From contig NZ_JAUSVS010000001.1 of the NCBI RefSeq assembly GCF_030814835.1, positions 563,001 to 627,000 of the forward strand: 64,000 bases of DNA. The letters are read 5' to 3'. Within the stretch, counting starts at the first letter, position 1, and every line of letters begins with the position of its first letter. This document shows, piece by piece, positions 1 through 7,742 of this stretch. The notes under the pieces are model-generated. The model ran no database searches. It was not told where the DNA came from and saw only the letters and a list, made by a program, of their open reading frames with translations. A program made the translations under genes and the position numbers. The DNA is from Caulobacter ginsengisoli (GTDB lineage: Bacteria; Pseudomonadota; Alphaproteobacteria; Caulobacterales; Caulobacteraceae).

Positions 1-859
1 TGTTGGTCAGGGTCTCACGCTGGGCATGGCTGTAGGGCAGATACCAGCCGTCGTGGATATTGCCGCCCGAGGCCCGGCGGACCTGGTCGGACGTGTACCA
101 TTCGTCCGTGGCCGAGCGGCGGGTCGCGCGGCCCTTGCTGTCGAGGACCGGGTTCTTGTCCTTGTCGACCACCACGTTGAACCAGGGACAGAACACCCCC
201 GGATCGGCCGTCGCGAACAGCTTGCCCGGGTTGTTCATCTCGAAGCCGACATAGAATTGCGAGACACCCGTGCGCTGGGTCACCGGGCACAGGCTGGGCC
301 CGGCGTGATAGCCCCAGTCACCCCAGTCGAAGCCCTCCGGCAGCCAGACCCGGCCGGTCCGGCTGATGATGCCATAGTGGAAGCCGTTGTCCTGCCCGCC
401 GCGGAGGGTGTCGAGCGAGCGGGAATCGGAGTTCTCGGCGCCGTTGCCGGCCGCCCGGATGCGGTAGGCGTCAAAGTGCACGATCATGCCTTCCAGCCCG
501 TTGGGACGCTTGCCCTGCACCTTGTGACGGATGCCGGTCGCCGTTTCGAAGTTCGGCGGCGAATAGTCGCCAAGCTCGGCGCGCGAGGGCCGATCGCCAT
601 CGGCGTCGGCGTCGGGGTCGGGGCCGGCCACGAAATTGTCGCAGGCGCCGGCCCAGACGAACTCATTGCCGCCCAGGGCGTACCAGAGGGCGACGCCCTG
701 GACGTTCTGGCCGTTGGCCTGGCCGATCACCCCAAAGCGCTGGCCCGCTTCGATCTGGCGGGTGCGGGGCGAGGCCGAGGAGGGCGCATCGCGCCGGACG
801 TTGAGTTTCAGGCGGGCGGTGACCGCCCCGGCCGATCCGGTGATCGTGACCATGCTCAT
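1..859 (-). CDS. SH3-domain N-acetylmuramoyl-L-alanine amidase-like protein (partial, 3' end outside window)
   Basis: The reading frame is open from an ATG at 859 to the left edge, about 286 codons, with no stop, so the C-terminus is missing. The first ~75 residues look like a bacterial SH3 wall-binding domain (variable segments ending in LWYALGGNEFVWAG). A peptidoglycan amidase (Amidase_2-like) core follows: GMIVHFDAYR gives a candidate zinc histidine, GFHYGIISRTGRVW fits the central strand, and GYHAGPS resembles the HAG motif carrying the second zinc histidine. The predicted job is to cleave the lactyl-amide bond between muramic acid and the stem peptide. No signal peptide is visible. The start overlaps the stop of the upstream membrane protein as ATGA, suggesting translational coupling. 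The domain call is by motif only, and the third zinc ligand was not identified. Confidence 0.72.
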   Translation of the reverse strand, partial: MSMVTITGSAGAVTARLKLNVRRDAPSSASPRTRQIEAGQRFGVIGQANGQNVQGVALWYALGGNEFVWAGACDNFVAGPDPDADADGDRPSRAELGDYSPPNFETATGIRHKVQGKRPNGLEGMIVHFDAYRIRAAGNGAENSDSRSLDTLRGGQDNGFHYGIISRTGRVWLPEGFDWGDWGYHAGPSLCPVTQRTGVSQFYVGFEMNNPGKLFATADPGVFCPWFNVVVDKDKNPVLDSKGRATRRSATDEWYTSDQVRRASGGNIHDGWYLPYSHAQRETLTN

Positions 860-1722
860 CCAGCTCCATCGGTGGGGGCCGCCGGAGTGGCGGCGGGGGA
901 GGGCAGAGCCTTGGCCGCCAGATAGCCGACGTGGCTGATGCCCATCAGCCAGATGAACCGCTCGCTCAGCGGCGGCAGGGTGGCGGTGAAGGTGGGCTCG
1001 CCGGCGGCCGGCGCATGCAAGGGCCCAAGATGGCCCGCGTAGAAGAACGACCATAGCGCCGCGGCGTAGACGCCCAGCAGCAGCAGGGTGATCAGAAACT
1101 GCTGGATCTTGCTGAGATCGGCCGTGGCCGCATCGCCCACCTGTTCGCCGCGGAACATGTCCATCCATTGGGCGTCGGACGCGCTGGACCAGCCCACGAT
1201 CGAACCGGAGACGACCGCTTGGCCGTCGCTGCGCCCCGTGGCGGCGGCGACATCGTCGGCGGCGGCCTGTCCGGCGGCATCCCCGGATGGGGCGTCCGAC
1301 GGCGACTTCAGGGTCAGCAGGGCCGGCGAAGCCACCAGGGTGCCGGCCGAAATGCCCATCGCCGCCAGCAGCTCGGCGGGCAGGTCGATGTTCAGGGGGT
1401 CCTTCACGCCCAAGCGGATCAGGGCGGCGACCAGGGTGACCAGCGCGGAGATGACGATCACCGTCCAGCCGGCCGCCTGGAACCGGGACAGGCTGACCCG
1501 GTTGCGGGAATCGATGAACAGCCCGGCGGGCCGTCCGCGAATGGCGATGCTGGCCAAGGCCATGAACAGCATGACCAGGCCCACGGTCTTGATCCAGGCC
1601 CAGGCGATCTCGGGCCCGCTCGGATTGAAGCGCATCCAGTTGACCCAGACTATCGCCGCCAGCACCGCCAGCCCAAGCGCTCCGCAGGTCGCCACGCGCC
1701 TCTGGTATCGTTTCTTGTCCAT
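856..1722 (-). CDS. Multi-pass membrane protein of unknown function
   Basis: This is a 288-residue protein with about six hydrophobic helices: four in the first ~140 residues (for example LGLAVLAAIVWVNW and TVIVISALVTLVAALI) and two near the end (FLITLLLLGVYAAALW and a segment starting FIWLMGISHVGYL). Between them lies a soluble Ala/Asp-rich stretch of about 90 residues. I do not recognise the family. The ATG at 1722 is preceded by a strong GGGGAGGG ribosome-binding site, so the in-frame ATG 63 bases upstream is less likely. Its stop overlaps the start of the amidase-like gene (ATGA), so the two probably form one operon. The membrane protein might anchor, export or regulate the hydrolase, but that is inference from the coupling alone. 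Confidence 0.7.
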   Translation of the reverse strand: MDKKRYQRRVATCGALGLAVLAAIVWVNWMRFNPSGPEIAWAWIKTVGLVMLFMALASIAIRGRPAGLFIDSRNRVSLSRFQAAGWTVIVISALVTLVAALIRLGVKDPLNIDLPAELLAAMGISAGTLVASPALLTLKSPSDAPSGDAAGQAAADDVAAATGRSDGQAVVSGSIVGWSSASDAQWMDMFRGEQVGDAATADLSKIQQFLITLLLLGVYAAALWSFFYAGHLGPLHAPAAGEPTFTATLPPLSERFIWLMGISHVGYLAAKALPSPAATPAAPTDGAG

Positions 1723-1810
1723 CACGCCCTCCCCGGACAGCGTCCTCTGATTGAAATGCCTTGGTGACGTTATCAGAGATCGCATCCTAGGCCAGTGGCG
1801 CGGGCCGCGG

Positions 1811-1826
1811 CGTGATCGGGATCACG
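1811..1826. promoter_or_regulatory. CRP/FNR-family-like palindrome (GTGA-N6-TCAC)
   Basis: The sequence CGTGATCGGGATCACG has two perfect 7-base arms around a 2-base centre and fits the CRP-like GTGA-N6-TCAC pattern. It lies about 90 bases upstream of the membrane protein/amidase operon start and about 120 bases upstream of tRNA-Leu. Binding is a guess from shape only. Confidence 0.35.
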
Positions 1827-1948
1827 GACCCCCCGATCGCCGGGCGTATCCGCCGCCGCCGAGAATGGCCGTCGCACCGGCCGTCTCTATATTTACTGAG
1901 CCCTTCCCATCGCCCATTCATTTTGCTACCCCCCGCGCCTCACCACGA

Positions 1949-2033
1949 GCGGTCGTGGCGGAATTGGTAGACGCGCAGCGTTGAGGTCGCTGTGGGGCAA
2001 CCCGTGGAAGTTCGAGTCTTCTCGACCGCACCA
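1949..2033 (+). tRNA. tRNA-Leu (anticodon GAG)
   Basis: An 85-base gene that folds as a class II tRNA. The acceptor arm pairs GCGGTCG (1949-1955) with CGACCGC (2023-2029), followed by A and an encoded CCA (2031-2033). The D-arm contains the usual TGGTAGACGC. The anticodon stem CAGCG/CGCTG encloses TTGAGGT, giving anticodon GAG, which reads CUC/CUU. A long variable arm (TGGGGCAACCCGTG) and the T-loop TTCGAGT are present. It is a stand-alone gene between divergent units. Confidence 0.97.
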
Positions 2034-2089
2034 GTGAATCAGGGAACTTAGCGCCAGATCGACGCTCACACTCAGACAGGGAGGCCCCA

Positions 2090-3526
2090 ATGACCCGGGA
2101 ACCAGCCGACCTGACCGAGGATATCCTGAAAAAGCCAGTCCCAGCTCCCGAGGTCGAAGACCTCGAGGACCTGGCGCTTGGCGACGACTACGCCCTCAAT
2201 CCCGACTACGTGGAAATGGTGGTCGACGCCGCCGACCGCGGCGATTCGGAGCGGCTGGGCGAGCTGGTCAGCGCCCTGCGCTCGGAAGACGTCGCCGACC
2301 TGATGGGCTTTCTGACCGCCGACTATCGCGAGCAGGTCATCCCGCATCTGGACCCCGAAGCCCTGGCCGAGGTGCTGTCGGAGCTGGAAACCAGCCTGCG
2401 CGAGGAAATCCTCGAGGCCATGCACCCGGCGACGTTGGCCAAGGCCCTCGAAGAACTGGACAGCGACGACGCCGCCGACCTCGTCGACGACCTGGAGGAC
2501 GACAAGCGCGCCGCCGTGCTGGCCGCCATGGACGAGACCGACCGGGCCGCCATCGAGACCAGCCTGGCCTATGAGGACGAGACCGCCGGCCGCCTGATGC
2601 AGCGGGAAGTGCTGGCGGCGCCGCAGTTCTGGACGGTCGGCCAGGCCATCGACCATGTCCGCACCGCCGGCGACGACATCCCCGAGCTGTTCTTCGACAT
2701 CTATGTGGTCGACCCCGGCTACAAGCCGGTCGGCGCGGTGCCGGTCAGCCATCTGCTGCGGGCCCGGCGCGAGGTCAGCCTGGCCGAGATCATGGAAGAG
2801 GTCAGCGAAATCCCGGTCGACATGGACCAGGAAGAGGTCGCCTACATCTTCGACAAATACCACCTGATCAGCGCTCCCGTCGTCGATCCGGGCGGGCGGC
2901 TGGTCGGCCAGATCACCGTCGACGACATCGTGGGCGTCATCCAGGAAGAGGCCGACGAAGACGTGCTGGCCCTGGCCGGGGTGTCGGATGCCGGCCGCGA
3001 CGCCGGGGTCTTCGACGTGGTGCGCTCGCGCCTGCCCTGGCTGGTGGTCAACCTGGTCACGGAGGCCCTGGCGGTCACCGTCATCGGCGCCTTCCAGGCC
3101 GAGATCACCAAGCTGGCCGTGCTGGCCGTGCTGATGCCCATCGTCGCCTCGCTGGGCGGCAACGCCGGCACCCAGACCCTGGCCGTGGCCGTGCGGGCCC
3201 TGGCCAACAACGAACTGAACGCCGCCAACGCCTTCCGCATCGTCGGGCGGGAGATGTTCGTGGGCCTGCTGAACGGCGGGGCGGTCGGAGCGGTGATGGC
3301 GGTCGCCGTCTGGGTGATCTTCAAGGACGCGACCCTCTGCCTGGTCATCGCCCTGGCCCTGATCATCAACATCTTCGTCGCCTCGGTGGCGGGCATCCTG
3401 GCTCCGCTGACCCTGGAAAAGCTTGGCCGCGACCCGGCGGTGTCCAGTTCGGTGTTCGTCACCTTCGTCACGGATTTCACAGGATTCTTTTCGTTCCTGG
3501 GTCTCGCCGCCCTGATCCTGCTTTAA
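2090..3526 (+). CDS. mgtE: Magnesium transporter MgtE
   Basis: A 478-residue inner-membrane magnesium channel. Residues ~30-160 form the acidic helical MgtE N-domain, with repeated ALEELDSDDAADLVDDLE-type helices. Residues ~165-295 carry two CBS domains that sense cytosolic Mg2+ (LMQREVLAAP through VGQITVDDIV). From ~310 there are five membrane helices, including the signature GGNAGTQTLAVAVRAL and a final FVTDFTGFFSFLGL containing the pore-facing aspartate region. Length and domain order are complete. The ATG at 2090 follows an AGGGAGG ribosome-binding site. It is probably a single-gene unit between tRNA-Leu and the lysozyme gene. Confidence 0.95.
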   Translation: MTREPADLTEDILKKPVPAPEVEDLEDLALGDDYALNPDYVEMVVDAADRGDSERLGELVSALRSEDVADLMGFLTADYREQVIPHLDPEALAEVLSELETSLREEILEAMHPATLAKALEELDSDDAADLVDDLEDDKRAAVLAAMDETDRAAIETSLAYEDETAGRLMQREVLAAPQFWTVGQAIDHVRTAGDDIPELFFDIYVVDPGYKPVGAVPVSHLLRARREVSLAEIMEEVSEIPVDMDQEEVAYIFDKYHLISAPVVDPGGRLVGQITVDDIVGVIQEEADEDVLALAGVSDAGRDAGVFDVVRSRLPWLVVNLVTEALAVTVIGAFQAEITKLAVLAVLMPIVASLGGNAGTQTLAVAVRALANNELNAANAFRIVGREMFVGLLNGGAVGAVMAVAVWVIFKDATLCLVIALALIINIFVASVAGILAPLTLEKLGRDPAVSSSVFVTFVTDFTGFFSFLGLAALILL

Positions 3527-3593
3527 CCGGCCCCTATCTTGCGAACCTGGAGCAGGCGCTCCGGCGTTTGTTTCAAACTGGGTCAGGTAGGGC

Positions 3594-5129
3594 ATGAAAC
3601 CCCGTCATCAGGTCTCCCGCGCAGCGATCGAACTGATCAAGCGCTTCGAGGGTTACCGCCGCAAGGCGGCCCAGTTGGCCGATGGCCGCTGGACGATCGG
3701 CTATGGCCACACCCTGACGGCCCGGGAAGGCGCCGAGGTGTCGGAAAGCGACGCCGAGGCCCTGCTGCTCTACGACATGATCGCCGTCTCGCACGCGGTC
3801 AACGAATGGACCTACACCCCGCTCACCCAGAATCAGTTCGACGCCCTCTGCGCCTTCGCCTTCAACATCGGCGTGGAGAATTTCCGCCGCTCGTCCGCCC
3901 TTCGCCGGGTCAATGAAGGCGCGCTCCTGCAAGCGGCGTGCGCGATGGAGATGTGGCGCAAGGCCGACTTCGAGGGCGAGCGGATCGTCATCGACGCCCT
4001 GGTCCGCCGCCGCTCGGCCGAGAAGACCCTGTTCCTCACTCCGGCCGGCGGCTGGATTCCCGCCCCCTCGCCGGTGCTCAAACCCAAGGTCGACTACGAC
4101 GCGGTCAACGCCGTGCCGCGCCAGGCCCCGACGGCGGTCACCACCGACCTGACCGGCGACAAGGCTGTCGCAAAACGGGACGAGCCCGTGGCGGCCCCGG
4201 CCGCGCCGGTCAGCCCCAGCCTGAGTGAAGCGGCCGCCAGCCGCGTCGAGAGCCAGCTGCAGACCCTGGTTCCGGAAGCCCCTCAAGCCGAGGCTCCGCG
4301 CATCTTCGTCGTGCCCGGCACGCCGCTGGACCCCGAGCCCCTGGCCGGGGCGCCGGTGGAAACCGCGCCGGCGGCCCAGGACGTCGCCGCCCTGGTCGGT
4401 GAGCTGGTGCAACCGGAAGAGCTGGCGCCGTTCCCCGGCCTGCCGGAACTGATGCCGGAAGAGCCCGCCGCGCCCTCGCCGCCGCCGGCCAGCAGCCTGG
4501 ATTTCCCGCCGATTCCGACCGGGGACACCGCGCCGTCGGCTCCGCAGTCGCAGCCCGAGCCGCCGCGCGCCGCCCCGACCCTGACCGTGGTCGGCACTGA
4601 GCGCGCCTTCGCGCTCAGCCCGCCGCCGGAAGACCTGGAGATCGTCGAGCCGGAAGCCGCGCTGGACCCCGAGCCGGCCCCGCTGCCGGTGGCCGCCAAC
4701 GAGTCGGAGCCGGGCCTGTTCGAGACCCCTTTCCCCTCGTTTTCTGGCCCGTCGTTCAACCAATCCTTCGACGCCGAGTACGAGGCGGCCCCGTCGCGGC
4801 CGCTGGTCAACGAGGACTATGTCCGCCGCCTGGTCCAGGAGGATGAACGCGCTTCCATGGCCCTGGAGCTGGACGCTGAATTCCACGACGTCGAGGTCCA
4901 GCCGGGCCGGATCAACGGCCTGCCGTGGCTGGGCGGGGTGCTGGTCGGCATCCTGGGCTTCGGCGGCGGCGTGGTCTGGGCCGTGAAGACCCACGATCCG
5001 GTCATCGGCTATTCCGTCGCCGTGCTGGGAATTCTGATCGGGGGCGTCAGCTCCTGGCAGTGGCTCCGCTCGCTGGGTGTGCTGAACGCCACCGGCGATG
5101 AAGAGGGGGAACCGCAGGATCAAGTCTGA
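3594..5129 (+). CDS. GH24 phage-type lysozyme domain on a membrane-anchored Pro-rich protein
   Basis: A 511-residue protein. Residues 1-~150 are a glycoside hydrolase family 24 (T4-type) muramidase: RFEG with the likely catalytic Glu19, the WTIGYGHT active-site segment (His39/Thr40), and QFDALCAFAFNIG typical of the C-lobe. A Pro/Ala/Glu-rich linker of ~270 residues follows. The last ~80 residues contain two hydrophobic helices (WLGGVLVGILGFGGGVVW and VIGYSVAVLGILIGGVSSW). No N-terminal signal peptide is visible, so how the lysozyme domain reaches the periplasm is unclear; it could be exported in a signal-arrest manner or be tethered through the C-terminal helices. No holin, spanin or other phage genes are adjacent. 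It likely acts in cell-wall remodelling rather than phage lysis. Confidence 0.85.
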   Translation: MKPRHQVSRAAIELIKRFEGYRRKAAQLADGRWTIGYGHTLTAREGAEVSESDAEALLLYDMIAVSHAVNEWTYTPLTQNQFDALCAFAFNIGVENFRRSSALRRVNEGALLQAACAMEMWRKADFEGERIVIDALVRRRSAEKTLFLTPAGGWIPAPSPVLKPKVDYDAVNAVPRQAPTAVTTDLTGDKAVAKRDEPVAAPAAPVSPSLSEAAASRVESQLQTLVPEAPQAEAPRIFVVPGTPLDPEPLAGAPVETAPAAQDVAALVGELVQPEELAPFPGLPELMPEEPAAPSPPPASSLDFPPIPTGDTAPSAPQSQPEPPRAAPTLTVVGTERAFALSPPPEDLEIVEPEAALDPEPAPLPVAANESEPGLFETPFPSFSGPSFNQSFDAEYEAAPSRPLVNEDYVRRLVQEDERASMALELDAEFHDVEVQPGRINGLPWLGGVLVGILGFGGGVVWAVKTHDPVIGYSVAVLGILIGGVSSWQWLRSLGVLNATGDEEGEPQDQV

Positions 5130-5181
5130 TCCGGCGGGAGTAAGCGTAGCGTTGCGTAGAGTTTAGTGAGGGGGCGTAAGG

Positions 5182-5222
5182 ACCACCCGCGGATCGGCAG
5201 ATCGGCGGGTGGTTTTTCTTTT
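5182..5222 (+). terminator. Rho-independent terminator after the lysozyme gene
   Basis: A perfect 9-bp stem, ACCACCCGC (5182-5190) with GCGGGTGGT (5205-5213), is followed by TTTTTCTTTT. It lies 53 bases after the lysozyme stop and ends that transcript before the dehydrogenase gene. Confidence 0.9.
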
Positions 5223-5262
5223 GATGTCCCCACGGCGGCACGGATTTGCTAGCTACTGCCGC

Positions 5263-6429
5263 ATGATCCCAAATTCCGGCCCCTCCATGGATTTCGGCCT
5301 CGGCGAGACCGCCGACGCCATCCGTAAAACCACCGCCCGCTTCGCCGCCGACCGCATCGCGCCGCTGGCCGCCCAGATCGACGAGACCAACCACTTCCCG
5401 CGCGAGCTCTGGCCCGAGATGGGCGACCTGGGCCTGCACGGCATCACCGTCTCGGAAGAGGACGGGGGGCTGGGCCTGGGCTACCTGGAGCATGTCGTGG
5501 CCATGGAGGAGGTCTCCAGAGCCTCCGCCTCGATCGGTCTTTCCTACGGCGCCCACTCCAACCTCTGCGTCAACCAGATCCGGCGTTGGGCCAATGCCGA
5601 ACAGAAGGCCCGCTACCTGCCCAAGCTGATCAGCGGCGAGCATGTCGGCTCGCTGGCAATGAGCGAGGCGGGCTCCGGCTCCGACGTGGTTTCCATGAAG
5701 CTGCGGGCCGACCGCCGGGGCGACCGCTATGTCCTGAACGGGACCAAGTTCTGGATCACCAACGCCCCGCACGCCGACACCCTGGTGGTCTACGCCAAGA
5801 CCACCCCCGACGCCGACAGCCGCGGCATCAGCGCCTTCCTGATCGAGAAGGGCATGAAGGGGTTCAGCGTCTCCAAGAAGCTGGACAAGATGGGCATGCG
5901 CGGCTCCGACACCGCCGAGCTGGTGTTCGAGGACTGCGAAGTCCCGGAAGAGAACATCATGGGCCCCGAGAACGGCGGGGTCGGGGTGCTGATGAGCGGC
6001 CTGGACTATGAGCGGGCGGTGCTGGCCGCCGGGCCGCTGGGCATCATGCAGGCCTGCCTGGACGCGGTGCTGCCCTATGTCCGCGAGCGCAAGCAGTTCG
6101 GCAAGGCGATCGGCAGCTTCCAGCTGATGCAGGGCAAGGTCGCCGACATGTATGTCGCCCTCAACAGCGCCCGCGCCTACGTCTATGCGGTGGCCAGGGC
6201 CTGCGACAACGGCAAGACCACGCGATTCGACGCCGCCGGCGCCATCCTGATGGCCAGCGAGAACGCCGTGAAGACCGCGCTCGAAGCCATCCAGGCCCTG
6301 GGCGGGGCCGGCTACACCAAGGAATGGCCGGTCGAGCGCTATCTGCGCGACGCCAAGCTCTACGACATCGGGGCGGGGACGAATGAGATCCGCCGGTTCC
6401 TGATCGGGCGTGAGTTGGTGGGGGGCTAG
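5263..6429 (+). CDS. ivd: Isovaleryl-CoA dehydrogenase
   Basis: A 388-residue FAD flavoenzyme that oxidises isovaleryl-CoA to 3-methylcrotonyl-CoA in leucine degradation, passing electrons to ETF. Visible acyl-CoA dehydrogenase signatures are [53 protein letters not shown] and [16 protein letters not shown]. The segment [17 protein letters not shown] places the catalytic glutamate where isovaleryl-CoA dehydrogenases have it, rather than near the C-terminus as in most acyl-CoA dehydrogenases. The start was set at 5263; an ATG at 5287 (MDFGLGE) is possible, whereas starts further upstream fall in the terminator. The next leucine-pathway genes resume only at 15517. The stop shares a CTAG with the convergent kelch gene. 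Confidence 0.93.
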   Translation: MIPNSGPSMDFGLGETADAIRKTTARFAADRIAPLAAQIDETNHFPRELWPEMGDLGLHGITVSEEDGGLGLGYLEHVVAMEEVSRASASIGLSYGAHSNLCVNQIRRWANAEQKARYLPKLISGEHVGSLAMSEAGSGSDVVSMKLRADRRGDRYVLNGTKFWITNAPHADTLVVYAKTTPDADSRGISAFLIEKGMKGFSVSKKLDKMGMRGSDTAELVFEDCEVPEENIMGPENGGVGVLMSGLDYERAVLAAGPLGIMQACLDAVLPYVRERKQFGKAIGSFQLMQGKVADMYVALNSARAYVYAVARACDNGKTTRFDAAGAILMASENAVKTALEAIQALGGAGYTKEWPVERYLRDAKLYDIGAGTNEIRRFLIGRELVGG

Positions 6430-7397
6430 GGCCGCCGCATCGCCCACACATCGTGGCTGTAGACGAAGCGGATGTCCGGCGGGCTGCCGGTGGAATACTT
6501 GCCGCCGGTGATCCACATCGCGCCGTTCCAGTCCCAGACGGCGACGCCGCCGCGCGGGGTCCAGGGGGCGCTGAGGGCGGTCCAGGTCTTGCCGTCGTCG
6601 CTGACCAGCATCTCGCTGGAAAAGCCGCCGCTACGGTTGGCGCCGACCAGCCACAGCCTGCCGTCGAAGGCGGCGGCCGTGTAGCCGACCGGCTCGGGCG
6701 TGGCGACGCCGTCGGCGACCTTGGTCCAATGGCGAGCGTCATCGCTGACCCAGACGTCGTTCTGGGCCGGCCCGTCGATCTCGCCGCCGCCGATCAGCCA
6801 CAGCCGGTCCTTCAGCACCACCAGATGCGGATTGACCCTGGGGCCCCAGGGCGGCGCCTCGACCTGGGTCCAGGTCAGGCCGTCCGTCGAGCGGAACACC
6901 TCGTTGCGCGAGCGCTGGCCATCGAAGCCGCCGACGATCCAGATCGCCCCCTTGAAGGCCACCGCGCCGTAGAACACGCGGCGGGGCAGGGTGGAACTGG
7001 CTCCCAGGGTCTCCCAGGTCTTGAAGTCGCTGGTGCGCCGGATGGACGGGGTGATGGTGAAGCCCAGATAGTTCCCTTCGATCCGGCCCAGGGCATAGAC
7101 CGCCTCGCCCAACTGCACCTCCTTGAGATAGGCGGTGTTGGTCCCGCTGGCGGGCAGGGCCTCCTTGCGCCAGGCCGTCCCGTCGGCGCTGCTCCAGGTC
7201 CCCGCCGGATGCCGCGCCCAGGCCCGGCCCTGGGCCAGGAAGACGGGGAAGTTGTAGCTGCCTGGAAAGCCGGCGTCGGCGGTGGCCTGGGTCCAGCGAT
7301 AGGGGCTCGGTGCGACGGCGGCGGCCTTGGCCGGTTCAGCAGGGCGGCAGCTAGCGCTCAGGGCCAGCACGGCGGCAAGGGCTAGGGCGCGGATCAT
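6426..7397 (-). CDS. Kelch/galactose-oxidase-type beta-propeller protein, probable lipoprotein
   Basis: A 323-residue exported protein. It begins with a short charged start and hydrophobic stretch ([17 protein letters not shown]). The cysteine suggests lipidation, but the preceding SAS is not an ideal lipobox. The rest consists of repeated blades of the form 'R...S.DGLTWTQV' and 'A.F.G.LWL.GG', for example [20 protein letters not shown] and MWITGGKY, typical of kelch-like propellers. The predicted location is periplasm or outer membrane, as a binding protein of unknown ligand. I chose the ATG at 7397 because the upstream in-frame ATG would precede the signal peptide with unrelated residues. 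It is transcribed towards the dehydrogenase gene, and the two stops overlap at 6426-6429. Confidence 0.72.
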   Translation of the reverse strand: MIRALALAAVLALSASCRPAEPAKAAAVAPSPYRWTQATADAGFPGSYNFPVFLAQGRAWARHPAGTWSSADGTAWRKEALPASGTNTAYLKEVQLGEAVYALGRIEGNYLGFTITPSIRRTSDFKTWETLGASSTLPRRVFYGAVAFKGAIWIVGGFDGQRSRNEVFRSTDGLTWTQVEAPPWGPRVNPHLVVLKDRLWLIGGGEIDGPAQNDVWVSDDARHWTKVADGVATPEPVGYTAAAFDGRLWLVGANRSGGFSSEMLVSDDGKTWTALSAPWTPRGGVAVWDWNGAMWITGGKYSTGSPPDIRFVYSHDVWAMRRP

Positions 7398-7423
7398 GCC
7401 GCAGCTTGGCCCAAACCCCAGAT

Positions 7424-7451
7424 ACACAAAAGCCCCGGCGAAACCGGGGCT
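7424..7451 (-). terminator. Rho-independent terminator of the micropeptide transcript
   Basis: On the minus strand AGCCCCGG and CCGGGGCT (7451-7444 and 7438-7431) form an 8-bp stem with a TTTCG loop, followed directly by TTTTGTG. It lies downstream of the 20-codon reading frame at 7526-7588. Confidence 0.85.
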
Positions 7452-7467
7452 CTCAGGCTTGTCGGTA

Positions 7468-7495
7468 CGCCACGGAGGCCTAGACCTCCGTGGCG
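7468..7495 (-). other. Strong RNA hairpin between micropeptide and terminator
   Basis: An 11-bp perfect stem (CGCCACGGAGG with CCTCCGTGGCG) and 6-base loop lie 30 bases after the micropeptide stop codon. The stem contains both an SD-like GGAGG and an anti-SD-like CCTCC. It could stabilise the transcript or act with the terminator as a tandem structure. The function is not known. Confidence 0.7.
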
Positions 7496-7525
7496 CCCAG
7501 CAATGTCAGCGTTGATGCCGACGGC

Positions 7526-7588
7526 TCAGCTAAGGATATGATCCTCAGCGGAGCGCTCCAGCAACTCCGCGTGATGACATTGAGACAC
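7526..7588 (-). CDS. 20-codon micropeptide with full-length anti-16S ribosome-binding site
   Basis: A GTG start at 7588 gives a peptide beginning MSQCHHAELLE and ending DHILS, then TGA (7528-7526). Seven bases upstream is AGGAGG, within a 15-base stretch complementary to the whole 3' end of 16S rRNA. The frame is followed by a strong hairpin (7468-7495) and a terminator (7424-7451), making a complete small transcription unit of about 200 bases in the 345-base gap between the kelch and methyltransferase genes. Nothing else is visible in that gap apart from a possible promoter. The peptide is hydrophilic with no signal or membrane segment. It may be a leader peptide, a small protein, or a translated regulatory RNA; I do not recognise it. 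Confidence 0.6.
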   Translation of the reverse strand: MSQCHHAELLERSAEDHILS

Positions 7589-7589
7589 T

Positions 7590-7604
7590 GGATCACCTCC
7601 TTTC
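7590..7604 (-). promoter_or_regulatory. Extended Shine-Dalgarno complementary to the 16S rRNA 3' end
   Basis: The plus strand reads GGATCACCTCCTTTC, identical to the conserved 3' end of bacterial 16S rRNA, so the minus-strand transcript carries GAAAGGAGGTGATCC. This is 15 bases of uninterrupted pairing instead of the usual 4-6, correctly spaced before the GTG at 7588. Confidence 0.8.
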
Positions 7605-7628
7605 AGCTGTTTGAAACAGTAACGTCAG

Positions 7629-7658
7629 TGAATATGGGGGTCGGTTAACGAGTCGCAA
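7629..7658 (-). promoter_or_regulatory. Possible promoter for the micropeptide unit
   Basis: On the minus strand TTGCGA (7658-7653) and TATTCA (7634-7629) are separated by 18 bases, about 25 bases before the extended ribosome-binding site. It is a plausible sigma-70-type pair but not a strong match. Confidence 0.3.
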
Positions 7659-7742
7659 AGATATCTCGCGCGCGGCGCGACCGATTGCCTCGAAATCGGG
7701 CCATCTGGCTCACGATTGGCGAAACAGTGTAGCGCTGGCGCC

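Noticed and set aside
26-925. Long plus-strand open frame opposite the amidase
   Set aside because: It has the repetitive Ala/Gly/Val/Asp/His composition of a GC-rich antisense frame and no motif, while the opposite strand shows amidase and SH3 motifs.
3550-3575. Terminator after mgtE
   Set aside because: A GGAGC/GCTCC stem is only 5 bp, followed by a mixed GTTTGTTT; too weak to call.
3594-5129. Prophage remnant
   Set aside because: The lysozyme domain is phage-type, but no capsid, tail, integrase or att-like repeats surround it.
7590-7604. Fragment of a 16S rRNA gene (GGATCACCTCCTTTC)
   Set aside because: Only 15 bases match; the flanks are not ribosomal. Read on the other strand it is a correctly spaced ribosome-binding site.
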